From assembly GCA_905372565.1 (NCBI GenBank), contig CAJPPK010000004.1:1-64000 (forward strand): DNA of 64,000 nt, read 5' to 3'. The notes beneath the pieces are model-generated. The model did not search any database. It was not told the DNA's origin and was given only the letters and a program-made list of their open reading frames with translations. Origin of the DNA: an uncultured Porphyromonas sp. (GTDB lineage: Bacteria > Bacteroidota > Bacteroidia > Bacteroidales > Porphyromonadaceae). The stretch's first letter is position 1. Every line of letters starts with the position of its first letter. The position numbers and the translations under genes are program-made. This document shows positions 48,963 to 57,354 of the stretch, piece after piece.

Positions 48963-51314
48963 ATGAAAAATAAGATCACGAAACTACTCTGGCTGGGCTT
49001 TGCTTTAGTCTGGCTAGGGATCTTTGGAGGTATCTTCGCCATCTCGATGGGATGGATAGGCTACCTCCCTCCGATCGAACAGTTACAGAATCCGATCGAC
49101 AAGTATGCCTCTCAGGTGCTTGCCTCCGATGGGCAAGTCATTGGCTCCTTTGCTCACGGTGGATCAAATCGTGTGGCTGTGGAGTATAAGGATCTCTCAC
49201 CCCATCTCATCCGAGCACTCATCGCTACGGAGGACGTTCGCTATGAGAGCCATTCGGGTATTGACTTCCGCAGTTTGGCTCGTGCAGTCTTCAAGACGGG
49301 GATCCTTCAGCAGCGTAGTGCCGGCGGAGGAAGTACTATTACACAACAGCTAGCTAAGATGCTCTATTCCCCTCCTAGCTCTAACTTCTTCACGCGTATG
49401 ATGAAGAAGCCTGTGGAGTGGGTCATCGCTGCCAAGCTCGAGCGATTCTATACTAAGGAGGAGATCTTGGCGATGTATTTAAATCAGTTTGACTTCCTCT
49501 ACAATGCGGTAGGGATCAAGTCGGCTGCCTTTACCTATTTTGGTAAGACGCCTGCGGAGCTTAATGTCCAAGAGGCAGCTATGCTCATCGGGATGTGTAA
49601 GAACCCCTCGATCTACAACCCTATCCTTCGATCCAATAGTCCGCTACCTTTGGAGCGACGCAATACGGTCTTCCAGCAGATGGTTAAGGCGGGCTATCTC
49701 ACCGAAGCTGAGGCAGACTCGCTGTCGCTTCTCCCTATTCGCACTTCTTTCCATAAGACTGACCATAAGCAGGGTGTCGCACCTTACTTCAGAGAGCACC
49801 TGCGTAAGATCATGATGGCTGATAAGCCTGATCGTTCAGACTATGCCTCATGGCAGTATGCGAAGTATCGAGATGATAGCATCCAGTGGGAGAAGAATCC
49901 TCTCTATGGCTGGTGTAATAAGAATCGTAAGCCGGACGGATCACATTATAATATCTATACGGACGGGCTTAAGATCTATACGACGATCAACCCCGTGATG
50001 CAGCGCTACGCTGAGGAGGCCATGCAGGAGCATCTAGCAGGTACGCTCCAGCCTGCGATCAACCGTGAGCGTATCGCACGTGGAGGAGATCCCTTTAGTT
50101 CGTCTATCTCAGCTGAGCAGCGCAAGTCGATCCTTCATCGTGCTATGCGCCAATCAGAGCGCTGGCGTGTGAGCAAGGAAGATGGTCTGACCGAAGATCA
50201 GATCCTGTCGCAGTTCCACCGCAAGACGAAGATGCAGATCTGGTCTTGGCAAGGTATGCGAGACACGGTGATGACTCCTCTTGACTCTATTCGCTATGTC
50301 AAGGGGATCCTGCGCTCTGGCTTTGTGGCGATGAACCCACATAATGGCTATGTCTTAGCCTATGTCGGGGGAATTAACTTCTCGCAGTTCCAGTATGACA
50401 TGGTTTCCGATGGACGCCGTCAGACGGGTTCGATTATCAAGCCTTACCTCTATTCACTCTCGATGGTCGATGGAGCTTCGCCATGTGATCAGATCCTCCA
50501 TGTCCAGCGATCCTACAAACTTGATAATGGGCAGTATTGGACGCCCCGTAATACAAACCATCGCAGGATCGGCGAGATGGTCTCTATTCAGTGGGGACTG
50601 CAGAACTCTGATAACTGGGTTACGGCCGAGCTGATGAGCCGTACTTCTCCGATCACTTTCAAGCGTCTTCTAGAGAGCTTCGGACTTCGTGGCCCCATTG
50701 AAGCGACTATGGCTATGTCCCTCGGTACTCCAGAGGCTACGGTCGGAGAGATGGTTTCGGGCTATACGACCTTTGTCAATGATGGGGTGCGTGTCGATCC
50801 AGTGCTTGTGACCCAGATTGAGGATATGCATGGGAATATCGTGGCTACCTTCACTCCGCAGATGACTGAGGTGCTGACGGCAGATGCTGCGAATAAGATG
50901 CTCTACATGCTACAGAATGTCATCAATGGCGGTACTGGCGGACGTCTTCGCTCTTCCTTTGGTCTTCAGATGCCTCTCGGAGGGAAGACGGGGACGACAC
51001 AGAATAATAGTGATACTTGGTTCATGGGCTTCACTCCTGATCTTGTGGCAGGCTGTTGGGTCGGTGGTGAAGAGCGTAGTGTGCGCTTCAATTCAATGGC
51101 TTTCGGGCAAGGGGCTGCTGCTGCACTGCCGATCTTTGGTAAGTTTATCAAGAAGGTATATAGTGACCGAGATTTAGGCTATCTGGTGAATATCCCCTTC
51201 CGTATGCCGGAGGGCTTCTCACCGTGCGCTGATGCAGGTGGAGGTGAAGCGGTCGAGGTCTTTGAGGGGATCCCCTCCGACTCGCTCGGCACAGGCTCTG
51301 ACTTCTCCTTCTAG
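48963..51314 (+). CDS. class A penicillin-binding protein (glycosyltransferase/transpeptidase)
   Basis: A 783-residue bifunctional peptidoglycan synthase of the PBP1A type. After a cytoplasmic start and membrane helix (about 8-35), the GT51 domain shows catalytic Glu90 in ATEDVRYESHSGID and the motif GGGSTITQQLAKML. The transpeptidase domain has the active-site serine Ser490 and Lys493 (TGSIIKPYLY), SxN as Ser-Asp-Asn in QNSDNW, and KTG at 675-677 (GGKTGTTQNNSDTW). A short C-terminal tail ends in Phe. All catalytic residues are present. Confidence 0.94.
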   Translation: MKNKITKLLWLGFALVWLGIFGGIFAISMGWIGYLPPIEQLQNPIDKYASQVLASDGQVIGSFAHGGSNRVAVEYKDLSPHLIRALIATEDVRYESHSGIDFRSLARAVFKTGILQQRSAGGGSTITQQLAKMLYSPPSSNFFTRMMKKPVEWVIAAKLERFYTKEEILAMYLNQFDFLYNAVGIKSAAFTYFGKTPAELNVQEAAMLIGMCKNPSIYNPILRSNSPLPLERRNTVFQQMVKAGYLTEAEADSLSLLPIRTSFHKTDHKQGVAPYFREHLRKIMMADKPDRSDYASWQYAKYRDDSIQWEKNPLYGWCNKNRKPDGSHYNIYTDGLKIYTTINPVMQRYAEEAMQEHLAGTLQPAINRERIARGGDPFSSSISAEQRKSILHRAMRQSERWRVSKEDGLTEDQILSQFHRKTKMQIWSWQGMRDTVMTPLDSIRYVKGILRSGFVAMNPHNGYVLAYVGGINFSQFQYDMVSDGRRQTGSIIKPYLYSLSMVDGASPCDQILHVQRSYKLDNGQYWTPRNTNHRRIGEMVSIQWGLQNSDNWVTAELMSRTSPITFKRLLESFGLRGPIEATMAMSLGTPEATVGEMVSGYTTFVNDGVRVDPVLVTQIEDMHGNIVATFTPQMTEVLTADAANKMLYMLQNVINGGTGGRLRSSFGLQMPLGGKTGTTQNNSDTWFMGFTPDLVAGCWVGGEERSVRFNSMAFGQGAAAALPIFGKFIKKVYSDRDLGYLVNIPFRMPEGFSPCADAGGGEAVEVFEGIPSDSLGTGSDFSF

Positions 51315-51332
51315 TCTTAGATTCATTTGTAG

Positions 51333-51366
51333 TGGCTGGCACGCTCATCGAGAGTGTGCCAGCTGA
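51333..51366 (+). terminator. PBP1A terminator
   Basis: A 12-13-bp imperfect stem (GGCTGGCACGCTC with GAGTGTGCCAGC) right after the stop codon, with a weak T tail. Confidence 0.65.
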
Positions 51367-51439
51367 CTTATATCTCTACTTGATTTCTAGAACGATGAGT
51401 AGAATCAAGTCGAAGAAAGCGTTGGTATAGTCCCGTCGG

Positions 51440-51610
51440 TTCAATAGTAATGAAGTGATTGCTTGATTAGGAATGAACTTTTTGCCGGATAGGAATGAAA
51501 TTTAATTTCATTGGTAATGAATCATTGGGGTGATTACGAATGCTTGCGGCGTGTCTTGGGTAAGTGTCCTTGGGAACTTTAAGGTGATCTTGAGGAACTA
51601 TTGAGGTGAC
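51440..51610. repeat. degenerate 22-23-bp-period array with AATGAA core
   Basis: AATGA-type cores recur at 51449, 51472, 51494, 51516 and 51539, with steps of 23, 22, 22 and 23 bp. Two GGAACT copies follow at 51573 and 51594. Two cores lie in small palindromes (TGAAATTTAATTTCA at 51496-51510 and AATGAATCATT at 51516-51526). The rest of the 51315-51720 gap holds the PBP1A terminator and the rimP promoter. Confidence 0.5.
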
Positions 51611-51636
51611 TCCTTCGCTATCTGCCAGATTTTTAC

Positions 51637-51644
51637 TACCTTTG
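51637..51644 (+). promoter_or_regulatory. -7 box of rimP-nusA-infB
   Basis: TACCTTTG followed by TAG. The 75-base leader contains an AGAGAGGA/TCCTCTCT hairpin (about 51662-51692). Confidence 0.6.
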
Positions 51645-51720
51645 TAGCAAAGGAAGACGAAAGAGAGGAGGCGCTAAGGCTTCCTCTCTTCGCTTACATA
51701 CTTATAGCTCCCTGTATCCT

Positions 51721-52191
51721 ATGATCGAGAAGAAGACCATCGCTACCATCGTCTCAGACTATTGTGCTGAGTCATACCCTGACTATTATATCGTGGAGGT
51801 CGCAGTACACCCAGGCAATCGTATCGTGGTTGAGCTTGGTGCTTCACAGGGATTAAGCATCGATGCCTGTGTGGCGATCTCGAAGCATATTGAGGGACAG
51901 CTCGATCGAGAGGCAGAGGACTTTGAGCTCGAGGTAGGCTCTGCGGGATTGACCTCCCCCTTTAAGGTCTTGCGTCAGTATATGGACGCTGTCGGCCAGG
52001 AGGTCGAAGTGCTCTGTAAGGGAGGTATCAAGGAGAAGGGCCTGCTGAAGTCTGTGGACGAAGCCGGTATCATCCTTGAAGTCCTTCGTAAGGTGCGCCC
52101 GGAGGGACAGAAGCGTAAGGTGGAGGTCGCCGAGGAGCTCTCAATCCCTTTCTCGGAAGTGCTACAGACGAAGCGACAGCTGAAATTCTAG
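51721..52191 (+). CDS. rimP: ribosome maturation factor RimP
   Basis: Assists 30S subunit maturation. The 156-residue protein has the RimP N-terminal alpha/beta domain (IVEVAVHPGNRIVVELGASQGLSIDACVAISKHIEGQL, about 23-60, shown here only as a description of the typical SxxD-CxxxS-rich motif) and ELEVGSAGLTSPFKVLRQY, the conserved VSSPG-like loop. The C-terminal SH3-like domain follows. It heads the classical rimP-nusA-infB translation-transcription operon. Confidence 0.93.
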   Translation: MIEKKTIATIVSDYCAESYPDYYIVEVAVHPGNRIVVELGASQGLSIDACVAISKHIEGQLDREAEDFELEVGSAGLTSPFKVLRQYMDAVGQEVEVLCKGGIKEKGLLKSVDEAGIILEVLRKVRPEGQKRKVEVAEELSIPFSEVLQTKRQLKF

Positions 52192-52225
52192 ATTAGATAA
52201 ATCATAACACTCATAATACAGCCCG

Positions 52226-53563
52226 ATGGCAAAGAAGAAAGAAACGACAAGCCTGATCGATGCGCTCCTCGAGTTTCAGGAGCTCAAGAGTATTGACCGC
52301 TCGACGCTGGTCTCCGTACTAGAAGACTCCTTCCGTAATGTCCTCTCCAAGATGTTCGGATCAGATGAGACCTTCTCGGTGATTATTAACCTTGATAAGA
52401 AGGGAGACTTCGAGATTTGGCGTACACGCCATGTGGTCGCTGATGAAGACTTTCAGGACGAGGTACGCGAAGTGCCTTTGAGCGAAGTGCAGGCGATCGA
52501 CCCAGACGTAGAGGTCGGCGAAGACTATACGGATGCCGTGGACTTCAATGCCTTTGGTCGTCGTGCTGTGATCAACCTACGCCAAGCATTGGCTAGCAAG
52601 ATCCTTGAGCTCCAGAAGGATAACTTCTACCACAGCTTCGTCGGCCGTGTAGGAGAGCTGATCTCTGCTGAGGTCTACCAGGTATGGAAGCGTGAAGCTC
52701 TGCTGATCGACGATGAAGGGAATGAGCTCCTCATGCCGAAGAGTGAGCAGATCCCTGGAGACTTCTTCCGCAAGGGAGAGACGGTACGTGCTGTGATCGC
52801 TCGTGTGGAGAATGAGAATAGCAATCCTAAGGTTATCCTCTCACGTGTCGGCCCTGAGTTCCTCAAGCGTCTGCTTGAGCTCAACGTCCCTGAGATCGCT
52901 GATGGTCTCATCACGATCCGTGCCGCCGCTCGTATCCCTGGAGAGCGTGCTAAGATCGCTGTCGAGTCTTATGACGAGCGTATCGATCCTGTGGGAGCCT
53001 GCGTCGGGGTCAATGGGTCACGTATCCGCAGTATCGTGCGTGAGCTCCGTGGGGAGAATATCGATGTCACCACCTATACGACGAACCCCATGCTCTTCAT
53101 CCAGCGTGCTCTTAGCCCAGGTAAGGCTGTAGCCATTGCGCTAAGTGATGAGGAAGATGGAGTCAAGCAGGCCGAGGTCTACATGCGTCCCGACCAAGTG
53201 CCTCTAGCTATCGGGCGTAATGCTGCGAACCTCAAGCTCGCCTCCCTGCTCACGGGCTATCGTATCGAGATCTTCCGTGACGAGGAGGATGCTACGGGCG
53301 AAGAGGATATCTATCTGGATGAGTTTGCCGATGAAATCGATGAGACGATCATCCATGCACTCAAGGCCGAGGGCTATACCACTGCTAAGGCGATCCTAAG
53401 AGAGGATCGTGAGGAGCTACTCAAGGCTACTGAACTAGAGCCAGAGGTCATCGATGAGGTCATCGCTGTCCTGTCTGCGGAGTTCGCTGATGAGCCTTTC
53501 GAGAATGAATCTACCGAGGAGACCTCTATAGAAGAGGAGGAAGCTCCAGCGCAAGAAGATTAA
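52226..53563 (+). CDS. nusA: transcription termination/antitermination factor NusA
   Basis: Binds RNA polymerase and nascent RNA to modulate pausing, termination and antitermination. The 445-residue protein has an N-terminal polymerase-binding domain (about 1-125), an S1 domain (about 135-200), and two KH domains including DPVGACVGVNGSRIRSIVREL and PLAIGRNAANLKLASLLTGY. The C-terminal tail is acidic (ending with many Glu) and carries one helix-hairpin-like segment instead of two long acidic repeats. It is the second gene of the operon, 34 bases after rimP. Confidence 0.96.
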   Translation: MAKKKETTSLIDALLEFQELKSIDRSTLVSVLEDSFRNVLSKMFGSDETFSVIINLDKKGDFEIWRTRHVVADEDFQDEVREVPLSEVQAIDPDVEVGEDYTDAVDFNAFGRRAVINLRQALASKILELQKDNFYHSFVGRVGELISAEVYQVWKREALLIDDEGNELLMPKSEQIPGDFFRKGETVRAVIARVENENSNPKVILSRVGPEFLKRLLELNVPEIADGLITIRAAARIPGERAKIAVESYDERIDPVGACVGVNGSRIRSIVRELRGENIDVTTYTTNPMLFIQRALSPGKAVAIALSDEEDGVKQAEVYMRPDQVPLAIGRNAANLKLASLLTGYRIEIFRDEEDATGEEDIYLDEFADEIDETIIHALKAEGYTTAKAILREDREELLKATELEPEVIDEVIAVLSAEFADEPFENESTEETSIEEEEAPAQED

Positions 53564-53684
53564 TGGTCCGAAGGCTATCCCTTGTCGTATTTAGTACCAG
53601 ACCGAAGAGAAAGCTATGGTAGCGAGAGTACTGGGACGCTAGGACGACCTGGCCAGTGGACATGAACCAAACAAACAGAAGAAT

Positions 53685-56630
53685 ATGCCAAAGGACATCA
53701 AACTTATAGCCTTGGCCAAGGAATTGAATGTGGGTGTAGGCTCCATTCAAGAGACCTTGGAGAAGAAGAACCTTATAGAGGGAGTAAACATTACACCAAA
53801 TACGCGCGTCTCTCGTCAGATCGCTGAGCAACTCATCGCTGAGCATGGTCGAGGTCTTGATCGTGCGAAGATCACAGACCTTCTTGATAAACTCGATGGC
53901 TCCAAGGCCGTCGCTAAGCCTGCCGAAGAGAAGTCTGCTCCTACGCCTAAGCCTGAAAAGGTTGAGGAGGAAAAGCCCGTTAAGTCCCAGTATATCGAGA
54001 CCTCGATTCCAGAGGAGCGTCGCATGGGGCTTAAGATTAAGGGTAATATCGCAGATCTACAGCCCAAGGCTGAGTCTACAGCTAAGGAAGAAGTGAAGCC
54101 TGCTTCCCAATCCGAATCTAAGGTCGAGGCAAAGCCCAAGGCCAAGGAGGTGAAGGAGGTGAAGCCCGAGCCTAAGGTCGAAGTGAAGCCTGAGCCAGCT
54201 CCTGCCCCCAAGGTAGAGGCTCCCGCCCCAGAGTCCAAGACAGATGTGAAGGCTCGCGAAGTCAAGCCTGCAGAGGTGAAGGCTGAGGAGCCTGCTAAAC
54301 CTGTCGAGGCTAAACCTGAAGAAGTGAAGGCCGAAGAGCCTACGGTACGTGAGACGGAGGTCTTCCGTACGACGACTCCTTCTGTAGGGATTCAGTTTAA
54401 TGTGGTGGGGAAGATTGACCTCAGTGCAATCAATGATAACACCCGCCCCTCCAAGAAGAGTGCCGGCGATAAGGGACGTAAGCGTACCCGTGTCGGTGGC
54501 AAGGGGCCTGTCGATGTCAAGGCGGAGGCTGCTAAGGCTGCTGAGCTAAGCAAGAAGAATGCTGGTGCGAATCGTAATGGCAATAGCCAGCAGGGCGGAC
54601 GCTCTGCTGATCCCAATGGTCGTACCGGTAGTCGTAATGCCCAGGGAGCTAATGCTAACCAAGCGCTAGGACGTAAGGCTAAGCGACAGAAGGAACAGCC
54701 TCAGAAGGCTGTCGTCACCGACGAGGATGTACAGCGCCAGGTCAAGGAGACGCTCGCTCGCCTTACGGGTAAGAACCAACAGGGAGCTAAGGCTGCTAAG
54801 CACCGCCGTGATAAGCGTGATGCTGCACGCTCCGCTGCCCTAGATGCGATGGAGCGTGATGAGCTAGAGAGCAAGACCCTTAAGCTAACCGAGTTTGTTA
54901 CGGTCAGTGACCTAGCTAACATGATGGACGTCCCTGTGACGAAGGTCATCGGTACGTGTATGAGCATTGGGCTGATGGTATCCATCAATATGCGCCTAGA
55001 TGCTGAGACCATCGATATGGTCGCAGAGGAGTTCGGCTTCAAGACCGAGTTCGTCAGTGCTGAGGTCGTCGAAGCAGTCGCGCAGGACGAAGAGGAGGAT
55101 AGCGAAGAAGATCTCGTGACACGTGCTCCGATCGTCACTGTTATGGGACACGTCGACCACGGTAAGACTTCGCTCCTCGACTACCTACGTAAGACCAATG
55201 TCATCGCAGGTGAAGCTGGAGGGATCACCCAGCATATCGGGGCTTATAACCTTAAGCTCGCCGATGGCAAACGGATTACCTTCCTAGATACACCAGGGCA
55301 CGAAGCCTTCACCGCTATGCGTGCTCGTGGAGCGAAGGTGACGGATATCGCGATTATCATCGTCGCTGCCGATGACGATGTGATGCCACAGACTAAGGAA
55401 GCGATCAATCACGCTGCCGCAGCTGGTGTCCCCATGGTATTCGCCATTAACAAGATCGATAAGCCTGGCGCTAACCCCGATCGTATCCGTGAGCAGCTGG
55501 CTGCTATGAACTACCTCGTCGAAGAATGGGGTGGTAAGTACCAGTGTCAGGAGATCTCTGCCAAGCAGGGACTCAATATCGATGCGCTACTAGAGAAGGT
55601 ACTTCTCGAGGCTGAGCTTCTAGAGCTAAAGGCTAATCCTAATCGTCGTGCAGTCGGCTCGATCATCGAATCATCGCTGGATAAGGGTCGTGGCTATATC
55701 GCCAAGGTGCTGGTACAGAATGGTACCCTTCGTCAGGGAGATATCGTCCTGGCAGGTACCCACTATGGTCGTGTCAAGGCGATGTTCAACGAGCGTGATA
55801 AGAAGGTCGAGGAGGCTGGGCCAAGTGCTCCAGTGCTGATCCTTGGCTTGGATGGTGCACCGGCAGCAGGTGAGACCTTCAATGTCATGGAGACTGAGCA
55901 GGAAGCTCGCAGTATCGCTAATAAGCGTGAGCAGCTCAAGCGTGAGCAGGACACCCGTACGAAGAAGGGGCTTACTCTGGATGAGCTGGCTCGTCGTCGT
56001 GCGCTGGGGAACTTCCAGGAGCTCAATGTCATCATCAAGGGAGACGTGGACGGCTCTATCGAGGCGCTCTCAGACTCCCTTATCCGTCTCTCTACGGAGG
56101 AGATTCAGGTCAATGTCATCCACAAGGGTGTCGGGCAGATCTCCGAGAGCGACGTGGTGCTGGCTTCGGCTTCATCGGCTATCATCCTTGGCTTCCAGGT
56201 GCGTCCTAGTCAGGCGGCTCGTCGTCTCGCAGATCGTGAAGGGGTCGAGATCCGCACTTACTCGATCATCTACGATACGATCGAAGATATTAAGTCGGCT
56301 ATGGAGGGTATGCTCTCTCCCGAGATCAAGGAGAATGTCGTGGCCAACCTCGAGGTGCTACAGACCTTCAAGATCACCAAGGTCGGTACCATCGCCGGCT
56401 GTATGGTCGTCGAAGGGAAGATCAAGCGCAACAACAAAATCCGCCTTATCCGCGATGGTATCGTCAAGTATGCTGGTGAGCTGGGCTCACTCAAGCGCTA
56501 TAAGGACGATGCTAAGGAGGTCGTCATGGGGCAGGAGTGTGGCTTGAACATCGAAGGCTACAATGATATCCAGGCAGGCGACATCATCGAGGCCTACGAA
56601 GAGATCGAGATCAAGAAGACGCTCGACTAG
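53685..56630 (+). CDS. infB: translation initiation factor IF-2
   Basis: Delivers initiator tRNA to the ribosome as a GTPase. The 981-residue protein has an N-terminal IF2N-like helix domain (about 1-55), then a long Lys/Glu/Pro/Val-rich, low-complexity region (about 70-240) and a Gly/Asn/Lys-rich stretch (about 255-340). A second IF2N domain lies near 400-450. The G domain starts at GHVDHGKTS (488-496), with DTPGHEAF and NKIDK following, and domains II-IV complete the protein. The low-complexity N-terminus is longer than average. It is the last gene of the rimP operon. Confidence 0.97.
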   Translation: MPKDIKLIALAKELNVGVGSIQETLEKKNLIEGVNITPNTRVSRQIAEQLIAEHGRGLDRAKITDLLDKLDGSKAVAKPAEEKSAPTPKPEKVEEEKPVKSQYIETSIPEERRMGLKIKGNIADLQPKAESTAKEEVKPASQSESKVEAKPKAKEVKEVKPEPKVEVKPEPAPAPKVEAPAPESKTDVKAREVKPAEVKAEEPAKPVEAKPEEVKAEEPTVRETEVFRTTTPSVGIQFNVVGKIDLSAINDNTRPSKKSAGDKGRKRTRVGGKGPVDVKAEAAKAAELSKKNAGANRNGNSQQGGRSADPNGRTGSRNAQGANANQALGRKAKRQKEQPQKAVVTDEDVQRQVKETLARLTGKNQQGAKAAKHRRDKRDAARSAALDAMERDELESKTLKLTEFVTVSDLANMMDVPVTKVIGTCMSIGLMVSINMRLDAETIDMVAEEFGFKTEFVSAEVVEAVAQDEEEDSEEDLVTRAPIVTVMGHVDHGKTSLLDYLRKTNVIAGEAGGITQHIGAYNLKLADGKRITFLDTPGHEAFTAMRARGAKVTDIAIIIVAADDDVMPQTKEAINHAAAAGVPMVFAINKIDKPGANPDRIREQLAAMNYLVEEWGGKYQCQEISAKQGLNIDALLEKVLLEAELLELKANPNRRAVGSIIESSLDKGRGYIAKVLVQNGTLRQGDIVLAGTHYGRVKAMFNERDKKVEEAGPSAPVLILGLDGAPAAGETFNVMETEQEARSIANKREQLKREQDTRTKKGLTLDELARRRALGNFQELNVIIKGDVDGSIEALSDSLIRLSTEEIQVNVIHKGVGQISESDVVLASASSAIILGFQVRPSQAARRLADREGVEIRTYSIIYDTIEDIKSAMEGMLSPEIKENVVANLEVLQTFKITKVGTIAGCMVVEGKIKRNNKIRLIRDGIVKYAGELGSLKRYKDDAKEVVMGQECGLNIEGYNDIQAGDIIEAYEEIEIKKTLD

Positions 56631-56649
56631 CTTCGCTCTCCATACTTCG

Positions 56650-56717
56650 GTCGCTAGGTCAGTCCCCACACCTTAGGGTGTAGTCCTTTGCCTCGGGAGG
56701 TTTCCTCCGTAAGCGAC
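56650..56717 (+). ncRNA. candidate structured 3' region of the infB transcript
   Basis: GTCGCT (56650-56655) can pair with AGCGAC (56712-56717), enclosing two hairpins: ACACC/GGTGT (56668-56672 with 56677-56681) and GGAGG/CCTCC (56696-56700 with 56704-56708). The resulting branched fold lies just before the terminator. It may be no more than a structured 3' untranslated region. Confidence 0.3.
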
Positions 56718-56727
56718 TTGATCTTTA

Positions 56728-56774
56728 GGCTCCCCGCCTTCGTCCCTTGAATGGGCGAGGGTGGGGAGCTTTTG
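56728..56774 (+). terminator. rimP-nusA-infB terminator
   Basis: Outer stem GGCTCCCC with GGGGAGCT, imperfect inner pairing, and a TTTTG tail. Confidence 0.75.
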
Positions 56775-56816
56775 TTGTATTGCTTCGGGGACACTCTTGG
56801 ATAGCGGGGAATTACT

Positions 56817-56908
56817 ATATACCCAGTCTCTTGGCCACAATATACCCGACCGCTTGGTCTCAATATACCTGATCGCCTGGTCACAATATACCTGATCGCT
56901 CTGTCTGG
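56817..56908. repeat. four tandem 23-bp units
   Basis: Units start at 56817, 56840, 56863 and 56886, each opening ATATACC and containing a core like GACCGCTTGGTC or GATCGCCTGGTC with GACC/GGTC dyad symmetry, followed by a CACA or TCA junction. A fifth partial ATATA follows. The rest of the 56631-57354 gap holds the infB 3' region and the purL promoter; frames seen there are not convincing genes. Confidence 0.85.
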
Positions 56909-57262
56909 ATATATGTAAGTTCTACAAGTACTATAGGGCTGTTAGGCTAACGAATGCTAAGTCTCGCAAACCGTCAGAAGATGGGCAATGGGATGCTACG
57001 AGTAGACTGTCCCAGTAGTAGGTGAGGGGCTGTTTTAGGGAGCCTATACTTTTTAGCTAGTTTTTCCCTCCCTAAGTATATCAAGAGTCTTATCTTTTCG
57101 ATGTGAGCTTGCTCAAGGAGCTGGACTCGCTAGTCTGAAAGTCATGGGAGGGCATGACGCGATAAGTGATTGTTTGCGGGGTTCTTGGTTTTCCCCACTA
57201 CTCTTCCTTGCTTACTCTGGGCGTGATGCTCGTGGCGGAGGTATGCCGTCCTACCTTTTACT

Positions 57263-57270
57263 TATCTTTG
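57263..57270 (+). promoter_or_regulatory. -7 box of purL
   Basis: TATCTTTG followed by TGG, 85 bases before the chosen purL ATG. It lies inside an in-frame upstream extension and so argues against starts before 57270. Confidence 0.6.
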
Positions 57271-57354
57271 TGGCGCATACAGCGAGAGCGTGTCTCTGCT
57301 CTCTACAGCATACTACATCACAGATCATCAAGTCCCCCTATAGATCTTCGCAGA

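Noticed and set aside
55843..56547. 234-residue Ser/Arg-rich frame on the plus strand
   Set aside because: Out-of-frame reading of infB; low-complexity Ser/Arg composition is typical of shadow frames.
57144..57354. Upstream frames and N-terminal extension of purL
   Set aside because: They cover the purL -7 box and add sequence unlike PurL; the start at 57355 matches the family.
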